From: Bacteroidales bacterium
GTDB lineage: Bacteria; Bacteroidota; Bacteroidia; Bacteroidales; UBA932
Reading direction: 5' to 3'
NCBI GenBank assembly: GCA_017459075.1
Contig: JAFUDQ010000031.1
Span: 1-64,000, forward strand
Length of the DNA: 64,000 bases
Made by a program: the position numbers and the translations under genes. The number at the start of each line of letters is the position of its first letter. Position 1 is the first letter of the stretch. This document shows positions 25,002 to 33,807 of the stretch, in pieces. The notes under the pieces are model-generated. The model was not told the DNA's origin and did not search any database. It was given only the letters and a program-made list of their open reading frames with translations.

Positions 25002-26939
25002 TTAATCCTCCTTGTATTTTTCAATAAGATAATCTATTCCAAGCAGTGCAGCCGTACTGAGGGCGGAAGAAATGGCGCCGTGAGGCTCGTGAGGCGGGTC
25101 TCCGTCATAAAGTTCGGAGAATGCACCTACACCGTGGTTTGCAAGGTCTTCATAGAAACCTTCGCAAAGCCACTCGGCCCTCTTCACGTAAGAGGCGCCG
25201 CGCATGCGGAATGCCATTGCGATGTAAGGATACAGGAGGTCAGGGCGGGTGCAGCCCTGGTGGTATGCAAGGTCGCGCTCTGTCTGCGAGCCCTCATAGA
25301 CTCCGCGGTACTTGACATCGCGGGGTGAGAGGGTGCGGATTCCGCGGCGCGTCTCAAGCTCATTCTTGATAACATTCATCACGTGGCCCCAGATTTCATC
25401 CTCAACAGGTGAATACTGTACCCAGATTGCATACAGCTGGTTGGGACGGACGTCCATATTCTGGCCGTTGTTGTCTACGTAATCTGCCAGATAACCGGCT
25501 TTCTCGTTCCAGAACATGGGCTGGAATGAGGCTGCAGCGGCATCCCTTACGGGAACCCACTTCTTTACGAAGTCACTACGGAGGGACTTGTAGCGGCAGT
25601 CCATGTCAATTGCGAAGCAAAGCATGTTGTACCAGAGGGCGTTGGTCTCTACCTGATATCCGGCGCGCTCTGTGACGGGGCGGCCGTCGATATAGGCATT
25701 CATCCATGACAGTGCGACTCCGTCCATCTGAGCCCAGAGAAGGCCGTTAGGCTGGAGTGAAACTTCCTTGCGGACGCCGGGGGCGTAGCTTTCGATGACG
25801 CCTTTAACGGTGTCTCCGTATTTACGCCATACCTTGCGGGCATCGGCACCGAATTCAATATATTCCTGAAGCACGGTAGCCAGGCGGAGAGGTGCCTCAA
25901 CCTGGGTTGTGCGGTGGAAGAGTCGCTCCTGTTCATCGGCAATAAGATTGTCAAGGATTGCCTCAAACTCTTCCGTTGAGCCGTTTGCATAAAGGGTAAG
26001 GCCGGGAAGGGCCTGCAAAGTCTCGCGCAACAGGCCGGTGTACATCCATGAGAAGCCGGCTGTAATCTGAGCCTTTCCGTTACGGGTACGCTTCAGAAGG
26101 TCTGCCTGACGAACAAGCTGGTCATGGTAACCGGTGATAGGGCCTATTTTCTGGATGGCTTTTTCATAATTGGTCTTGAGCATCCTTGGAGCCACGTCCT
26201 CTACTCCTGCAGAGAAGTAAATGCTGTCTCCTTTCTTCATCTTTACGTTGAAGGTTCCGGGGACGAAGAGGTCTTCCTTGCATTCGAAGCCGCGGCGGTA
26301 TTCGTCTGTGTAGGTAATGCCCTCATACCAATAGGGGTTGTAAACGAATTCGTACTTTGCGGTGCTCAGCTGGAGGTTCAGGTCCGGGAAGCCTTCGTAC
26401 ATGTTGAAGGCGGCTCCTCCCCTGACTTCCTTGTAACCGGTACGGGCGGCCGGATTCTTGTGTGTGAGTTGGTGAAGGCCCCTGAATGCCAGGAAGGGCT
26501 TCAGCTGCAGGTCTACCGCCGAGGGCGCCTGCTGTAGCTCATACTTGATAATTACCTGGTCCTTGTCCGGAGAGAGCAGTATGCTCTTTGCGAACACGAT
26601 TTCGCCCACTTTGTAGACGATTTCCGGAACAGGATCGGCGTCAAAATCTACAATGTACTTATGGCCGCGGGGGTCATAGACATCGCCGTAGCAATGGATT
26701 CCCAGATTGAACTGCTTTCCGCCCACGAACAATGATTCGTCAATGGCCGACAGCAGCAGGTATTTGCCGCCGTCGAAGCGGTCAATCGGCACTGCAAGCA
26801 ATCCGTGGTAACGGCGCGTGTTGCACGTGGCGATGGTGGTATTGCACACTGCCCCGGTCTTGTTCGCAGAGATAATCTCCCTGCGAAGCGAATAGGACAG
26901 ATTCACCAGCTCGTGCTTGTTGAATTTCAAAAATGCCAT
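25002..26939 (-). CDS. Glycogen debranching enzyme (amylo-alpha-1,6-glucosidase)
   Basis: 645 residues, cytoplasmic. The N-terminal beta domain (SLRREIISANKTGAVCNTT, TRRYHGLLAVP) and the C-terminal (alpha/alpha)6 GH133-like domain (GWMYTGLLRETLQALPGLTL style region at about 300, ETNALWYNMLCFAI at about 430, HQGCTRPDLLYPYIAMA near the end) are those of the Bacteroidetes amylo-alpha-1,6-glucosidase. It removes alpha-1,6 branch points from glycogen. It is the first gene of the glycogen operon, with a -7 box about 60 bases upstream. Confidence 0.94.
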   Translation of the reverse strand: MAFLKFNKHELVNLSYSLRREIISANKTGAVCNTTIATCNTRRYHGLLAVPIDRFDGGKYLLLSAIDESLFVGGKQFNLGIHCYGDVYDPRGHKYIVDFDADPVPEIVYKVGEIVFAKSILLSPDKDQVIIKYELQQAPSAVDLQLKPFLAFRGLHQLTHKNPAARTGYKEVRGGAAFNMYEGFPDLNLQLSTAKYEFVYNPYWYEGITYTDEYRRGFECKEDLFVPGTFNVKMKKGDSIYFSAGVEDVAPRMLKTNYEKAIQKIGPITGYHDQLVRQADLLKRTRNGKAQITAGFSWMYTGLLRETLQALPGLTLYANGSTEEFEAILDNLIADEQERLFHRTTQVEAPLRLATVLQEYIEFGADARKVWRKYGDTVKGVIESYAPGVRKEVSLQPNGLLWAQMDGVALSWMNAYIDGRPVTERAGYQVETNALWYNMLCFAIDMDCRYKSLRSDFVKKWVPVRDAAAASFQPMFWNEKAGYLADYVDNNGQNMDVRPNQLYAIWVQYSPVEDEIWGHVMNVIKNELETRRGIRTLSPRDVKYRGVYEGSQTERDLAYHQGCTRPDLLYPYIAMAFRMRGASYVKRAEWLCEGFYEDLANHGVGAFSELYDGDPPHEPHGAISSALSTAALLGIDYLIEKYKED

Positions 26940-26999
26940 ATCTGTGATAAATCTTATTTCTTTAAAAAGCCTTCTCTACCTAATCTAAACAATACGCTA

Positions 27000-27007
27000 C
27001 AAAGGTA
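27000..27007 (-). promoter_or_regulatory. -7 box for the glycogen operon
   Basis: CAAAGGTA on the plus strand reads TACCTTTG on the minus strand, giving a leader of about 55 bases. A second candidate CAAAGATA is at 27093-27100. Neither has a clear -33 TTTG. The rest of the 326-base gap (26940-27265) holds AT-rich sequence, the 14-bp repeat and the serpin promoter. Confidence 0.5.
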
Positions 27008-27127
27008 CTAAATATTAACTACGTGACCAATAATTATTTTGCCTTTAACGATTTTGTTACAATCAAAGTTTAACTCTTTGAATACATGTTTGCAAAGATA
27101 CAAAGTATAATCCATAAAGCAATTTTT

Positions 27128-27199
27128 TGTTTTTTCTTGATTGTTTTTTCTTGATTGTTTTTTCTTGATTGTTTTTTCTTGATTGTTTTTTCTTGATTT
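27128..27199. repeat. 14-bp tandem repeat upstream of the serpin gene
   Basis: Four perfect units of CTTGATTGTTTTTT start at 27136, 27150, 27164 and 27178, with partial copies on both sides. Perfect identity and a short T-rich unit make slipped-strand copy change likely. The last unit places a near -33 element (ATTG, 27182-27185) 19 bases from the -7 box of the serpin gene. Confidence 0.93.
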
Positions 27200-27204
27200 A
27201 TACA

Positions 27205-27212
27205 TACATTTG
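27205..27212 (+). promoter_or_regulatory. -7 box for the serpin gene
   Basis: TACATTTG matches TAnnTTTG. The -33 position falls on ATTG inside the last unit of the tandem repeat. A leader of about 47 bases follows. Confidence 0.55.
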
Positions 27213-27265
27213 TCCAACGAAGTACTTTCTTGTCTCTTTATAACCTTTAAACTAACGTTTTCAAT

Positions 27266-28495
27266 ATGAAGAGGATATTAACTTTCATTATCGCTTTTGC
27301 TGGTATCATTTTACCACAAAGTTGTCAGAAATCGAATGCTGATACAAATACAGAATTTCAGCCTATTGTATTGACAAAGACGCAGCAAGAATATGTGGAT
27401 AATGGTAATCAATTCGCTTATAACTGGTTAAGAGTTGTAAACAAGGACCAGAAAGAGGATTGGTGTGTATCTCCCCTAAGCCTTCAGTTCGTTTTGAGCA
27501 TGCTTGCAAATGGAGCAAACGAAGAAACGTTGTCAGAGATTTGCAGCGTTTTGGGTTATGGCGAGGAAGGCCTTGCTGAACTGAACGAATTTGCACGGAC
27601 AATCCTGAGTGGACTGAAAGGAATTGACCCAAGTACAATATTCCAGAGTTCAGCCATAGCCTTGGCAGACCAAGGTGTTCCATTTGTTTCTGAGTTCAAG
27701 GAAACGGTTTCAGGCACCTATGGAGCATCCACTCATGAAATGGATTTTTCCAATAAGCAGGCCGTCGTAGATTGGGTTAACAACTGGGCTTCCAATAACA
27801 CAAACGGAATGATAAAAAAGATTCTTGAAGTTAATGATTTGACCGGCAAAATATATTCTATTCTTGGAAACGCTTTGTATTTTAAGGGCAAATGGACAAG
27901 CCGGTTTAAAACGAGCGACACTGAACAAACCAAATTCTATTTGGAAAATGGAGCTTACAAAAATGTTCCAATGATGAAGCAGAAAGGTAGTTTTCAATGC
28001 ACTCAAACAGAGGCTTACAAACAAGTCACATTGTGGTACGGCAATGGAGCTTTTTTTATGGACATTCTGTTGCCCTTTGAAAACAAAACCATTGATGACG
28101 CGATAGATTACCTCGTTATCAATGGCCGTAGATACGGAGATCCACGGGACGCAGATATATGGCTTCCCAGATTTGAGGTTTCCACGGAAAAGATGGAGGT
28201 AAACAAACAGTTGACTTCCTTAGGTCTAAGCGAGGCTGTTTTTGATGGCGGCAATTATCCAGGAATGCAAAAAGGACTGTTTAGCTCCTTTATTAGAACA
28301 GTGCAATCTGCTAAAATCAACGTTGATGAATCCGGCTCAGTAGCTGCTGCGGTTACTGTTAACACAAATTATGCAGTGGCCCCAGCACCTACATCCGGCG
28401 TCTTTGAATTCCATGCCGATCACCCGTTTTTATATATCATCCGGGAATCCAGTACTAAAGCTATCCTGTTTGCAGGAAAGTATGGTACTAATTAA
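27266..28495 (+). CDS. Serpin, lipoprotein protease inhibitor
   Basis: 409 residues: lipoprotein signal peptide with Cys20 (ILPQSC), then a complete serpin fold (SPLSLQFVLSMLANGANEET, GNALYFKGKW, FHADHPFLYIIRE). The reactive-centre hinge is visible as VDESGSVAAAVTV and should allow loop insertion, so it is probably inhibitory. Counting 17 residues from the hinge glutamate puts Val-Ala at P1-P1', which would suit elastase-like proteases; the loop end is longer than in antitrypsin, so this is uncertain. A. a secreted Bacteroidetes serpin, miropin of Tannerella forsythia, is known. The gene is clearly more AT-rich than its neighbours, stands alone between glycogen genes, and is convergent with glgB, which points to horizontal acquisition. 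Confidence 0.93.
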   Translation: MKRILTFIIAFAGIILPQSCQKSNADTNTEFQPIVLTKTQQEYVDNGNQFAYNWLRVVNKDQKEDWCVSPLSLQFVLSMLANGANEETLSEICSVLGYGEEGLAELNEFARTILSGLKGIDPSTIFQSSAIALADQGVPFVSEFKETVSGTYGASTHEMDFSNKQAVVDWVNNWASNNTNGMIKKILEVNDLTGKIYSILGNALYFKGKWTSRFKTSDTEQTKFYLENGAYKNVPMMKQKGSFQCTQTEAYKQVTLWYGNGAFFMDILLPFENKTIDDAIDYLVINGRRYGDPRDADIWLPRFEVSTEKMEVNKQLTSLGLSEAVFDGGNYPGMQKGLFSSFIRTVQSAKINVDESGSVAAAVTVNTNYAVAPAPTSGVFEFHADHPFLYIIRESSTKAILFAGKYGTN

Positions 28496-28507
28496 TTTTA
28501 GTGCACC

Positions 28508-30526
28508 TTAATCTACTTTCCGTAGCACAAAGCAGCAGCGGCTGGGGAGGTAGAGTTTCAGGGTGCACTGCGCGCCTTTATGGGCATCGGGGGCAGGTTC
28601 GGCGATGGAGATATGCTTCTCTCCGGGGTTAATGCGGCCGAAGCCGTCAAAGGCGGCATCATCGGACGAAAGCACAAGTTCCCAGGTGCCTCCGGGGGCC
28701 GGGAAACCGTAGTCTGAGTAAGAGCCGGCGGGGTTGAAGTTAAAGGCGAAGATGTAGTCCCCGCGGCGGAAGATGAGAACGTTCTTCTGCTCATCGGCGC
28801 GAAGCAGCTCAGGGGCATCGGCAAGAAGGCCGCTGCCTCCCACAAGGGAAATTATCGCCTTGTCAAAATCCTGCAAATACTTGTACCTCAGGTAGTCCGG
28901 GCGGCTCAGGGACCAGAGCCTGCGGGCGTGCTGGTAAGACCAGCCGTTGCCTTCGCGCGGGAAGTCTATCCACTCCGGATGCCCGAACTCGTTGCCCATG
29001 AAGGTAAGGTAGCCTCCGCCGCAGGTAGCCAGGGTTACAAGGCGTATCATCTTGTGAAGGGCCACTCCCCTGTCCACTATCAGTGACTGCGAACCTTTGT
29101 TCATGGAGAAGTACATTTCCTTGTCTATGAGGCGGAAGATGATGGTTTTATCGCCCACCAGAGCCTGGTCATGGCACTCGGCGTAGCTGATTGTCTTCTC
29201 ATCGGCGCGCTTGTTAGTGAGCTCGTACCACATCTCTCCAGGACTCCACTGCTCGTCAGATTTCTCCTTTATCCATTTTATCCAGTGGTCTGCAATTCCC
29301 ATGGCCATACGGTAGTCAAAGCCCACGCCTCCATCCTTAATGGGAGCAGCCAGGCCGGCCATTCCGGATACGTCCTCAGCTATTGTAATTGCCTGAGGGT
29401 CAATTTCATGGGCCAGGATATTGGCAAGAGCCAGGTAGGTTACAGCGTTGTCATCCACGCCTTTGTCAAAGTAAGAGGCATAGCCGTTAAAGTCTTTGCC
29501 AAGGCCGTGGTCCCAGTACAGCATGCTGGTTACGCCGTCAAATCGGAAGCCGTCCAGCTGGTATTCGTCCATCCAGAATTTGCAGTTGCTAAGAAGGAAG
29601 TACTTGGTCTCGTCCTTGCCATAGTCAAAGCAACGGGAGCCCCAGGCCGGATGCCTGCCCTGAGGGCCTTTGTAGAAGTAAATATCTTCGCGGCCGTCGA
29701 ACATACTGAGGCCTTCCGCCTCATTGTCTACGCTGTGCGAATGGACGATGTCCATGATTACGGCTATCCCAAGGCCATGGGCTTCATCCACCAGCTGCTT
29801 AAACTCTTCCGGGGTGCCGAAGCGGCTGCTAAGCGCATAGAAATTGGACACCTGATAGCCGAAGGAGCCATAATACGGATGCTCCTGAAGGGCCATAATC
29901 TGGATTGTGTTGTATCCAAGCTCTGCTATATGCGGCAGGACGTCACGGCGGAACTCATCAAAAGTGGAAACCTTCTCCTCTTCAGAGCTCATGCCTATGT
30001 GGCACTCATAGATAAGCGGATTGGCAGATTTTGCAGGCCTTGCGTTCTTCCATGAGTACGGCAGAGGGTCCCAGACCTGGGCGCAAAACATCTTGGTCTC
30101 CGGGTCCTGGACGGCCCTTGTGCAGTATGCAGGCAGCCTTTCACCGCCACCGCCGGGCCATTCGATGAAGAGTTTGTACAGATCTCCGTGGCTAAGGAAC
30201 ATTGAGGGCAGTTCCAGTTCCCAGGTGCCTCCGCCGGCCGGCTTCAGTTCATAAGCCGATGTCCGCTTCCAGTTGTTGCCTTCGCAAATCAGATAGATGC
30301 GGTTGGCGTTGGGGGCCCACTCGCGGAACACCCATCCTTTTTCTGTCCGATGCAGACCGTAGAACAGGTGGTTGTTCATTACGTCCGACAGCTTCTTGCC
30401 GCCCTTTTCCACTGCCTTTTCCAAGGCATTGCCGGTGTAGGCTTCGAAGGTATTCAGTATCTGTTTTTTTCTTGCATCGATGGCGTCCTTGAAAGGAAGC
30501 AGCCACTTGTCATTGTCGTATATCAT
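28508..30526 (-). CDS. glgB: 1,4-alpha-glucan branching enzyme, GH13_8 type
   Basis: 672 residues. An N-terminal CBM48-like domain (HRTEKGWVFREWAPNANRIYL) precedes the GH13 barrel. Catalytic residues are visible as Asp330 (DGFRFDGVTSMLYWDHG) and Glu384 (ITIAEDVSGM). Wording and length match the eukaryote-like GH13_8 branch used in Bacteroidetes rather than E. coli GlgB. It introduces alpha-1,6 branches in glycogen and belongs with the operon on the other side of the serpin. It is 30 bases downstream of xseB and is probably cotranscribed with it. Confidence 0.95.
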   Translation of the reverse strand: MIYDNDKWLLPFKDAIDARKKQILNTFEAYTGNALEKAVEKGGKKLSDVMNNHLFYGLHRTEKGWVFREWAPNANRIYLICEGNNWKRTSAYELKPAGGGTWELELPSMFLSHGDLYKLFIEWPGGGGERLPAYCTRAVQDPETKMFCAQVWDPLPYSWKNARPAKSANPLIYECHIGMSSEEEKVSTFDEFRRDVLPHIAELGYNTIQIMALQEHPYYGSFGYQVSNFYALSSRFGTPEEFKQLVDEAHGLGIAVIMDIVHSHSVDNEAEGLSMFDGREDIYFYKGPQGRHPAWGSRCFDYGKDETKYFLLSNCKFWMDEYQLDGFRFDGVTSMLYWDHGLGKDFNGYASYFDKGVDDNAVTYLALANILAHEIDPQAITIAEDVSGMAGLAAPIKDGGVGFDYRMAMGIADHWIKWIKEKSDEQWSPGEMWYELTNKRADEKTISYAECHDQALVGDKTIIFRLIDKEMYFSMNKGSQSLIVDRGVALHKMIRLVTLATCGGGYLTFMGNEFGHPEWIDFPREGNGWSYQHARRLWSLSRPDYLRYKYLQDFDKAIISLVGGSGLLADAPELLRADEQKNVLIFRRGDYIFAFNFNPAGSYSDYGFPAPGGTWELVLSSDDAAFDGFGRINPGEKHISIAEPAPDAHKGAQCTLKLYLPSRCCFVLRKVD

Positions 30527-30556
30527 AGTGCTACTAATTAACTGATTGACGGGCCG

Positions 30557-30748
30557 TTACTGGTCCTCTCCATTATCTTCTATCGTATCCCTGAGGGAGC
30601 GCAAATAATCCCTGCATTCTTTGACCAGAGTCTTTGACTCCTTAACCATGGCACCGATATCCTCTACCGGTGTTTTGGGGTCCTGCGCATCCGATGCCAT
30701 CTTCTCCAAGGCTGCCATCGCCTTCGCATAATCGAATTTTTGTTCCAT
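30557..30748 (-). CDS. xseB: Exodeoxyribonuclease VII small subunit
   Basis: 63 residues, cytoplasmic, mostly two helices, with the family pattern FDYAKAMAALEKMASDAQDP and LVKECRDYLRSL. It binds XseA to form the ssDNA-degrading exonuclease. It is on the strand opposite to xseA, separated from it by the plug lipoprotein gene, which is unusual because the two are normally adjacent in one operon. Confidence 0.9.
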   Translation of the reverse strand: MEQKFDYAKAMAALEKMASDAQDPKTPVEDIGAMVKESKTLVKECRDYLRSLRDTIEDNGEDQ

Positions 30749-30762
30749 ATCTCAGATTTTTT

Positions 30763-30770
30763 CAAATCTA
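30763..30770 (-). promoter_or_regulatory. Promoter for xseB-glgB
   Basis: CAAATCTA on the plus strand is a minus-strand -7 box (TAGATTTG), and CAAA at 30789-30792 gives a -33 box with 18-base spacing. The ATG of xseB is at 30748, about 15 bases from the box. Confidence 0.62.
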
Positions 30771-30817
30771 CAAAAATTTTTGTGCATTCAAAAATTCATT
30801 TACCATTTTTTTATCAC

Positions 30818-30825
30818 TATTTTTG
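30818..30825 (+). promoter_or_regulatory. -7 box for the plug lipoprotein and xseA
   Basis: TATTTTTG matches TAnnTTTG and ends six bases before the ATG at 30832, so the mRNA should be leaderless or nearly so. No clear -33 box. Confidence 0.55.
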
Positions 30826-30831
30826 TAAGGT

Positions 30832-31245
30832 ATGAAAAAGATAGTAATCATATTACTTGCAGCAATGCTGGCGGTTTCCTGCGGAAAACCATTCTTCAAG
30901 AGCCTTGAGGAGCGCCGCGGGAACACGGGAGACGTTGTCATGGTGCAAGCGGACGAAGCGGTGCGGTACGAAAACGTATACGAATATATCAAATCGAAAT
31001 TCCCATCCATAAGCGTCACTAAAAATGGCGGAACATCCTACATTATCAGGATAAGAGGCGTAAACAGCATGACAGGGCCGCTGGACCCCGTCCTTATTCT
31101 TGACGGAATGGAAGTGAGGGATTTTGACGGAGTAAATACGGTGGACGTAGAGAGAATAGAAGTAGTCAAGGGCCCACGGGCTTATGCTCTTGGCGCCAAC
31201 GGTACGAACGGAGCCGTAATCATAACCACAAGAAAAGCCGGATAA
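30832..31245 (+). CDS. Stand-alone TonB plug-domain lipoprotein
   Basis: 137 residues. A lipoprotein signal peptide (MLAVSC, Cys17) is followed directly by a complete TonB-dependent receptor plug domain: IRIRGVNSMTGPLDPVLILDG, VERIEVVKGPRAYALGANGTNGAVIITT. No barrel follows; the next gene, xseA, starts two bases after the stop. There is no frameshift remnant of a barrel nearby, so this is a real small protein and not a truncated receptor. Such a lipidated plug could cap or regulate a barrel encoded elsewhere, or act as a surface STN-plug adaptor; function is unknown. Confidence 0.88.
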   Translation: MKKIVIILLAAMLAVSCGKPFFKSLEERRGNTGDVVMVQADEAVRYENVYEYIKSKFPSISVTKNGGTSYIIRIRGVNSMTGPLDPVLILDGMEVRDFDGVNTVDVERIEVVKGPRAYALGANGTNGAVIITTRKAG

Positions 31246-31247
31246 TC

Positions 31248-32432
31248 ATGTCACTGTTTCCAGATACATACATGGATTTGAGAACCCTGCAGGAAATCAC
31301 TGCGGATGCGGTAAACATGGCCTTCCCGGAGTCTGTCTGGGTGAAGGCAGAAATTGCAAGCATCTCTGTAAAGAGCAACGGCCATTGCTATCTGGAACTA
31401 TCCCAGAGTGAAGACGGCACAGTTGTAGCCAAGGCCAGGGCAGCCATCTGGAGGACCCGTTACGGCAGAATCGCCAAAGATTTTTACGATGCCACCGGGA
31501 CAACCCTGGCGGCCGGAATGGAAATCCTGTCGCTGGTAAAAGTGTCATACAACGAAGTCTGGGGCTTCCTGCTGACCATTGAAGACATCGACGCCTCTTT
31601 TACTTTGGGAAAGGCGGAGCAGAAGCGGCGCGAAACTATTGAGCGCCTTGAGAAAGAGGGCCTTATAGACCTTCAGAAGGAACTATGCCTGCCGCTGCTG
31701 CCATATCGCCTGGCAGTAATATCCGCCGCCACGGCAGCCGGTCTAGGAGACTTCCGGAAGCATCTTAACCAGAATCCTTACGGGTTCCGCTTTGACGTCA
31801 CTCTTTTGGAGGCCACAATGCAGGGAGAGAATGCCCCGGCGTCGATAATCGAGGCCCTTACGATTGCGGAAAATGCCGCAGACCCCTTCGACGCCATCCT
31901 GATTCTAAGGGGTGGCGGTTCAGACCTTGACCTTGCCTGCTTCGATGACTACAACCTTGCGGCTACCATTGCCCGATGCACTGTCCCGGTATTCACCGCC
32001 ATCGGCCATGAAAGGGATTATCATGTTGCCGATATGGTGGCCAATACCTTTGTCAAAACACCAACGGCGCTGGCCGATCTTTTCCTGGATTGCTACATTT
32101 CAGAAGATCAAAGGATTAGCTCACTGGAAGCAGCTTTGAAGACAGCCTTTACCGCGCGGTTATCCAGTATGGAACTTCGGCTGCAGGCGGCCTTCGCGGC
32201 CGTCAGGACAGCCGCACTCGGCCGCCTTGCCAACGAAGAAGCCAGGCTAGGTCTGCTGGAAGTAAAAATAGCATCATCAGACCCCTCCGAAATCCTCAAA
32301 AAAGGCTACTCTCTTGTTACGGACGCCGCCGGAGTCAAGATGACATCGGCCCAAGGCACCCGCAAAGGAGACAAAATCGCCGTCTCTTTCTCTGACGGCC
32401 GCCTCCAATGCACCGTCGACACCGTAGAATAA
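31248..32432 (+). CDS. xseA: Exodeoxyribonuclease VII large subunit
   Basis: 394 residues, cytoplasmic. An N-terminal OB fold (ESVWVKAEIASISVKSNGHCYLEL) precedes the exonuclease domain with LPYRLAVISAATAAGLGDF, ILILRGGGSDLDLACFDDYNLA and FTAIGHERDYHVADMVANTFVKTPTA, all standard for XseA. It degrades single-stranded DNA to oligonucleotides with XseB. Translation is probably coupled to the plug gene, with which it shares a two-base gap. Confidence 0.95.
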   Translation: MSLFPDTYMDLRTLQEITADAVNMAFPESVWVKAEIASISVKSNGHCYLELSQSEDGTVVAKARAAIWRTRYGRIAKDFYDATGTTLAAGMEILSLVKVSYNEVWGFLLTIEDIDASFTLGKAEQKRRETIERLEKEGLIDLQKELCLPLLPYRLAVISAATAAGLGDFRKHLNQNPYGFRFDVTLLEATMQGENAPASIIEALTIAENAADPFDAILILRGGGSDLDLACFDDYNLAATIARCTVPVFTAIGHERDYHVADMVANTFVKTPTALADLFLDCYISEDQRISSLEAALKTAFTARLSSMELRLQAAFAAVRTAALGRLANEEARLGLLEVKIASSDPSEILKKGYSLVTDAAGVKMTSAQGTRKGDKIAVSFSDGRLQCTVDTVE

Positions 32433-32456
32433 CATCGTTAGTGATGAGCAAAAAAT

Positions 32457-32613
32457 AGCCGTCAAGCGACCGGTGTGGCACCGACCGCTTCCGTCGTCCC
32501 GGTCCCTTCTTCCCTTTCCACGACATACAACGGAGCGAGATAGTGCGGGCCACGCATGGTTTTGGTAAGTTATTGATTCGCAGGTATTTGCTAAAGAACA
32601 CCGTGGCCCGCAC
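32457..32613. repeat. 157-bp direct repeat, copy 1
   Basis: The stretch recurs at 33650-33807 with about a dozen differences. Its right part is bounded by a perfect 12-bp inverted repeat, GTGCGGGCCACG at 32543-32554 and CGTGGCCCGCAC at 32602-32613, enclosing 47 bases that include TTATTGATTCGCAGGTATTT. Its left part has a small palindrome (GGTGTGGCACC). No credible ORF lies in it. Confidence 0.92.
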
Positions 32614-33649
32614 ATCCTTTTTTTGGTTCGCGGGCCACGGCATAATTTCATAAGAGGCTGATTGTCAACCACATAGAAGAGAAGAGCGTGGCCCGCGCAA
32701 ATTCAAATTTTGTTTGGTGCAGATAGTGGTGCAAAGGCTGGCACCTGTATGTGCAAAAACAGCCATTTTTGCTTATACCAGTCCCAATCACAACACCTGT
32801 ATAAGCACTCGCACAGGAGAGGATTCCAGGTTACAACCTGGTCAATAGGCTATTTTTGTGGTAAATATGGGCGTTAAGGGTATTTTGGAAGGGGTATAAA
32901 GCCTGCGATAAGGGCTTCTGCGGGCGTTATCCCGGTCTTTTTAGAGGCTTAAAGCCCATATAAGGCCACTTTGTGTCGTTAGAGGAGATTCTTCACTTCG
33001 TTCAGTTCCTATGTTTGAAATCCAAATAAAATTGGAGTGAGCCCAAAGGGCTCATTAGGGAAGTCTAGAGAAGGCACCGCCGCCGGAATGACATGATGGG
33101 AAACAGGAATGAAAAGGAAGGGAGATTTCTCCGCTGCGGCCTGCCGTCCTTCGGTCGAAATGACAGAAGGAGATTCCCGGTCGGGGCCGGGAATGACAGT
33201 AAGAGCTGTGTCAGGTGCAGGAAGGGCGGTTTTGCACCGCGAAGGTGGAAAAACGAGGACTCCAGGTGCAGGAAGGGCGGTTTTGCACCTGGAACTGGTA
33301 GAATGGCCGCAGCCGGAATATACGACCTCCGGCAGCTACTGCGTGGAAAGCACCGCAGCCGCACAACCACTAAGTGCGGCTGCTACGGGCACGGATAGTC
33401 CCGGGCTCTACACAGGGGCCCAGGACTACCGGCCCGTTGCCACATTGTTAGTGCTGGAGAAGGGAAAGGGAAAGAGGGGGCAAGGGACAATAGGAAGAGT
33501 CGGTGTTGTGCGTGGGGCCCGGCGAAGCTGGCAGGGTGTTGCCCTGCCAGCGCGAGCCAGGAATGGTGCAGGGAGCGGTGCTCCGCATGACGGCGTGTGT
33601 TTGACGACTGTTACGAACGACCATGGGGAGTTCGTAAAAAGGAGGAGTT
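32614..33649. other. Gene-free repeat island between the two direct repeats
   Basis: About 1.04 kb without a supportable gene. It contains further GCGGGCCACG-type pieces (32629-32641 and 32685-32697), a GAGCCC-AAA-GGGCTC hairpin near 33038-33052, GAATGAC-type cores near 33140-33205 (including one CCCGGTCGGGGCCGGG palindrome), two CAGGTGCA...TTTTGCACC hairpins (33212-33238 and 33262-33292), GCAGCCGCA/TGCGGCTGC near 33352-33382 and a perfect 10-bp stem GCTGGCAGGG-TGTTG-CCCTGCCAGC at 33527-33551. Open frames in it are short, overlapping and unlike known proteins. Confidence 0.7.
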
Positions 33650-33807
33650 AGCCGTCAAGCGACCGGTGTGGCACCGAACTCTTCCGTCGTCCCGGTCCCC
33701 TCTTCCCTTTCCTCGGCATACAGCGGAGCGAGATAGTGCGGGCCACGCATGGTTTTGGTAAGTTATTGATTCGCAGATACTTGCTAAAGAATACCGTGGC
33801 CCGCACA
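33650..33807. repeat. 157-bp direct repeat, copy 2
   Basis: Near copy of 32457-32613 in the same orientation. The 12-bp inverted repeat is conserved exactly (33736-33747 and 33795-33806) although the enclosed sequence and the flanks have changed in several places, suggesting selection on the stem. Confidence 0.92.

Noticed and set aside
27008-27217. 69-residue Lys/Asn/Gln-rich minus-strand ORF
   Set aside because: It is encoded mostly by the 14-bp tandem repeat.
29171-30055. 294-residue plus-strand ORF opposite glgB, and similar long ones opposite the fusion gene (for example 19816-20601)
   Set aside because: They are antisense shadows caused by the codon use of the genes opposite; no motif, start signal or conserved composition.
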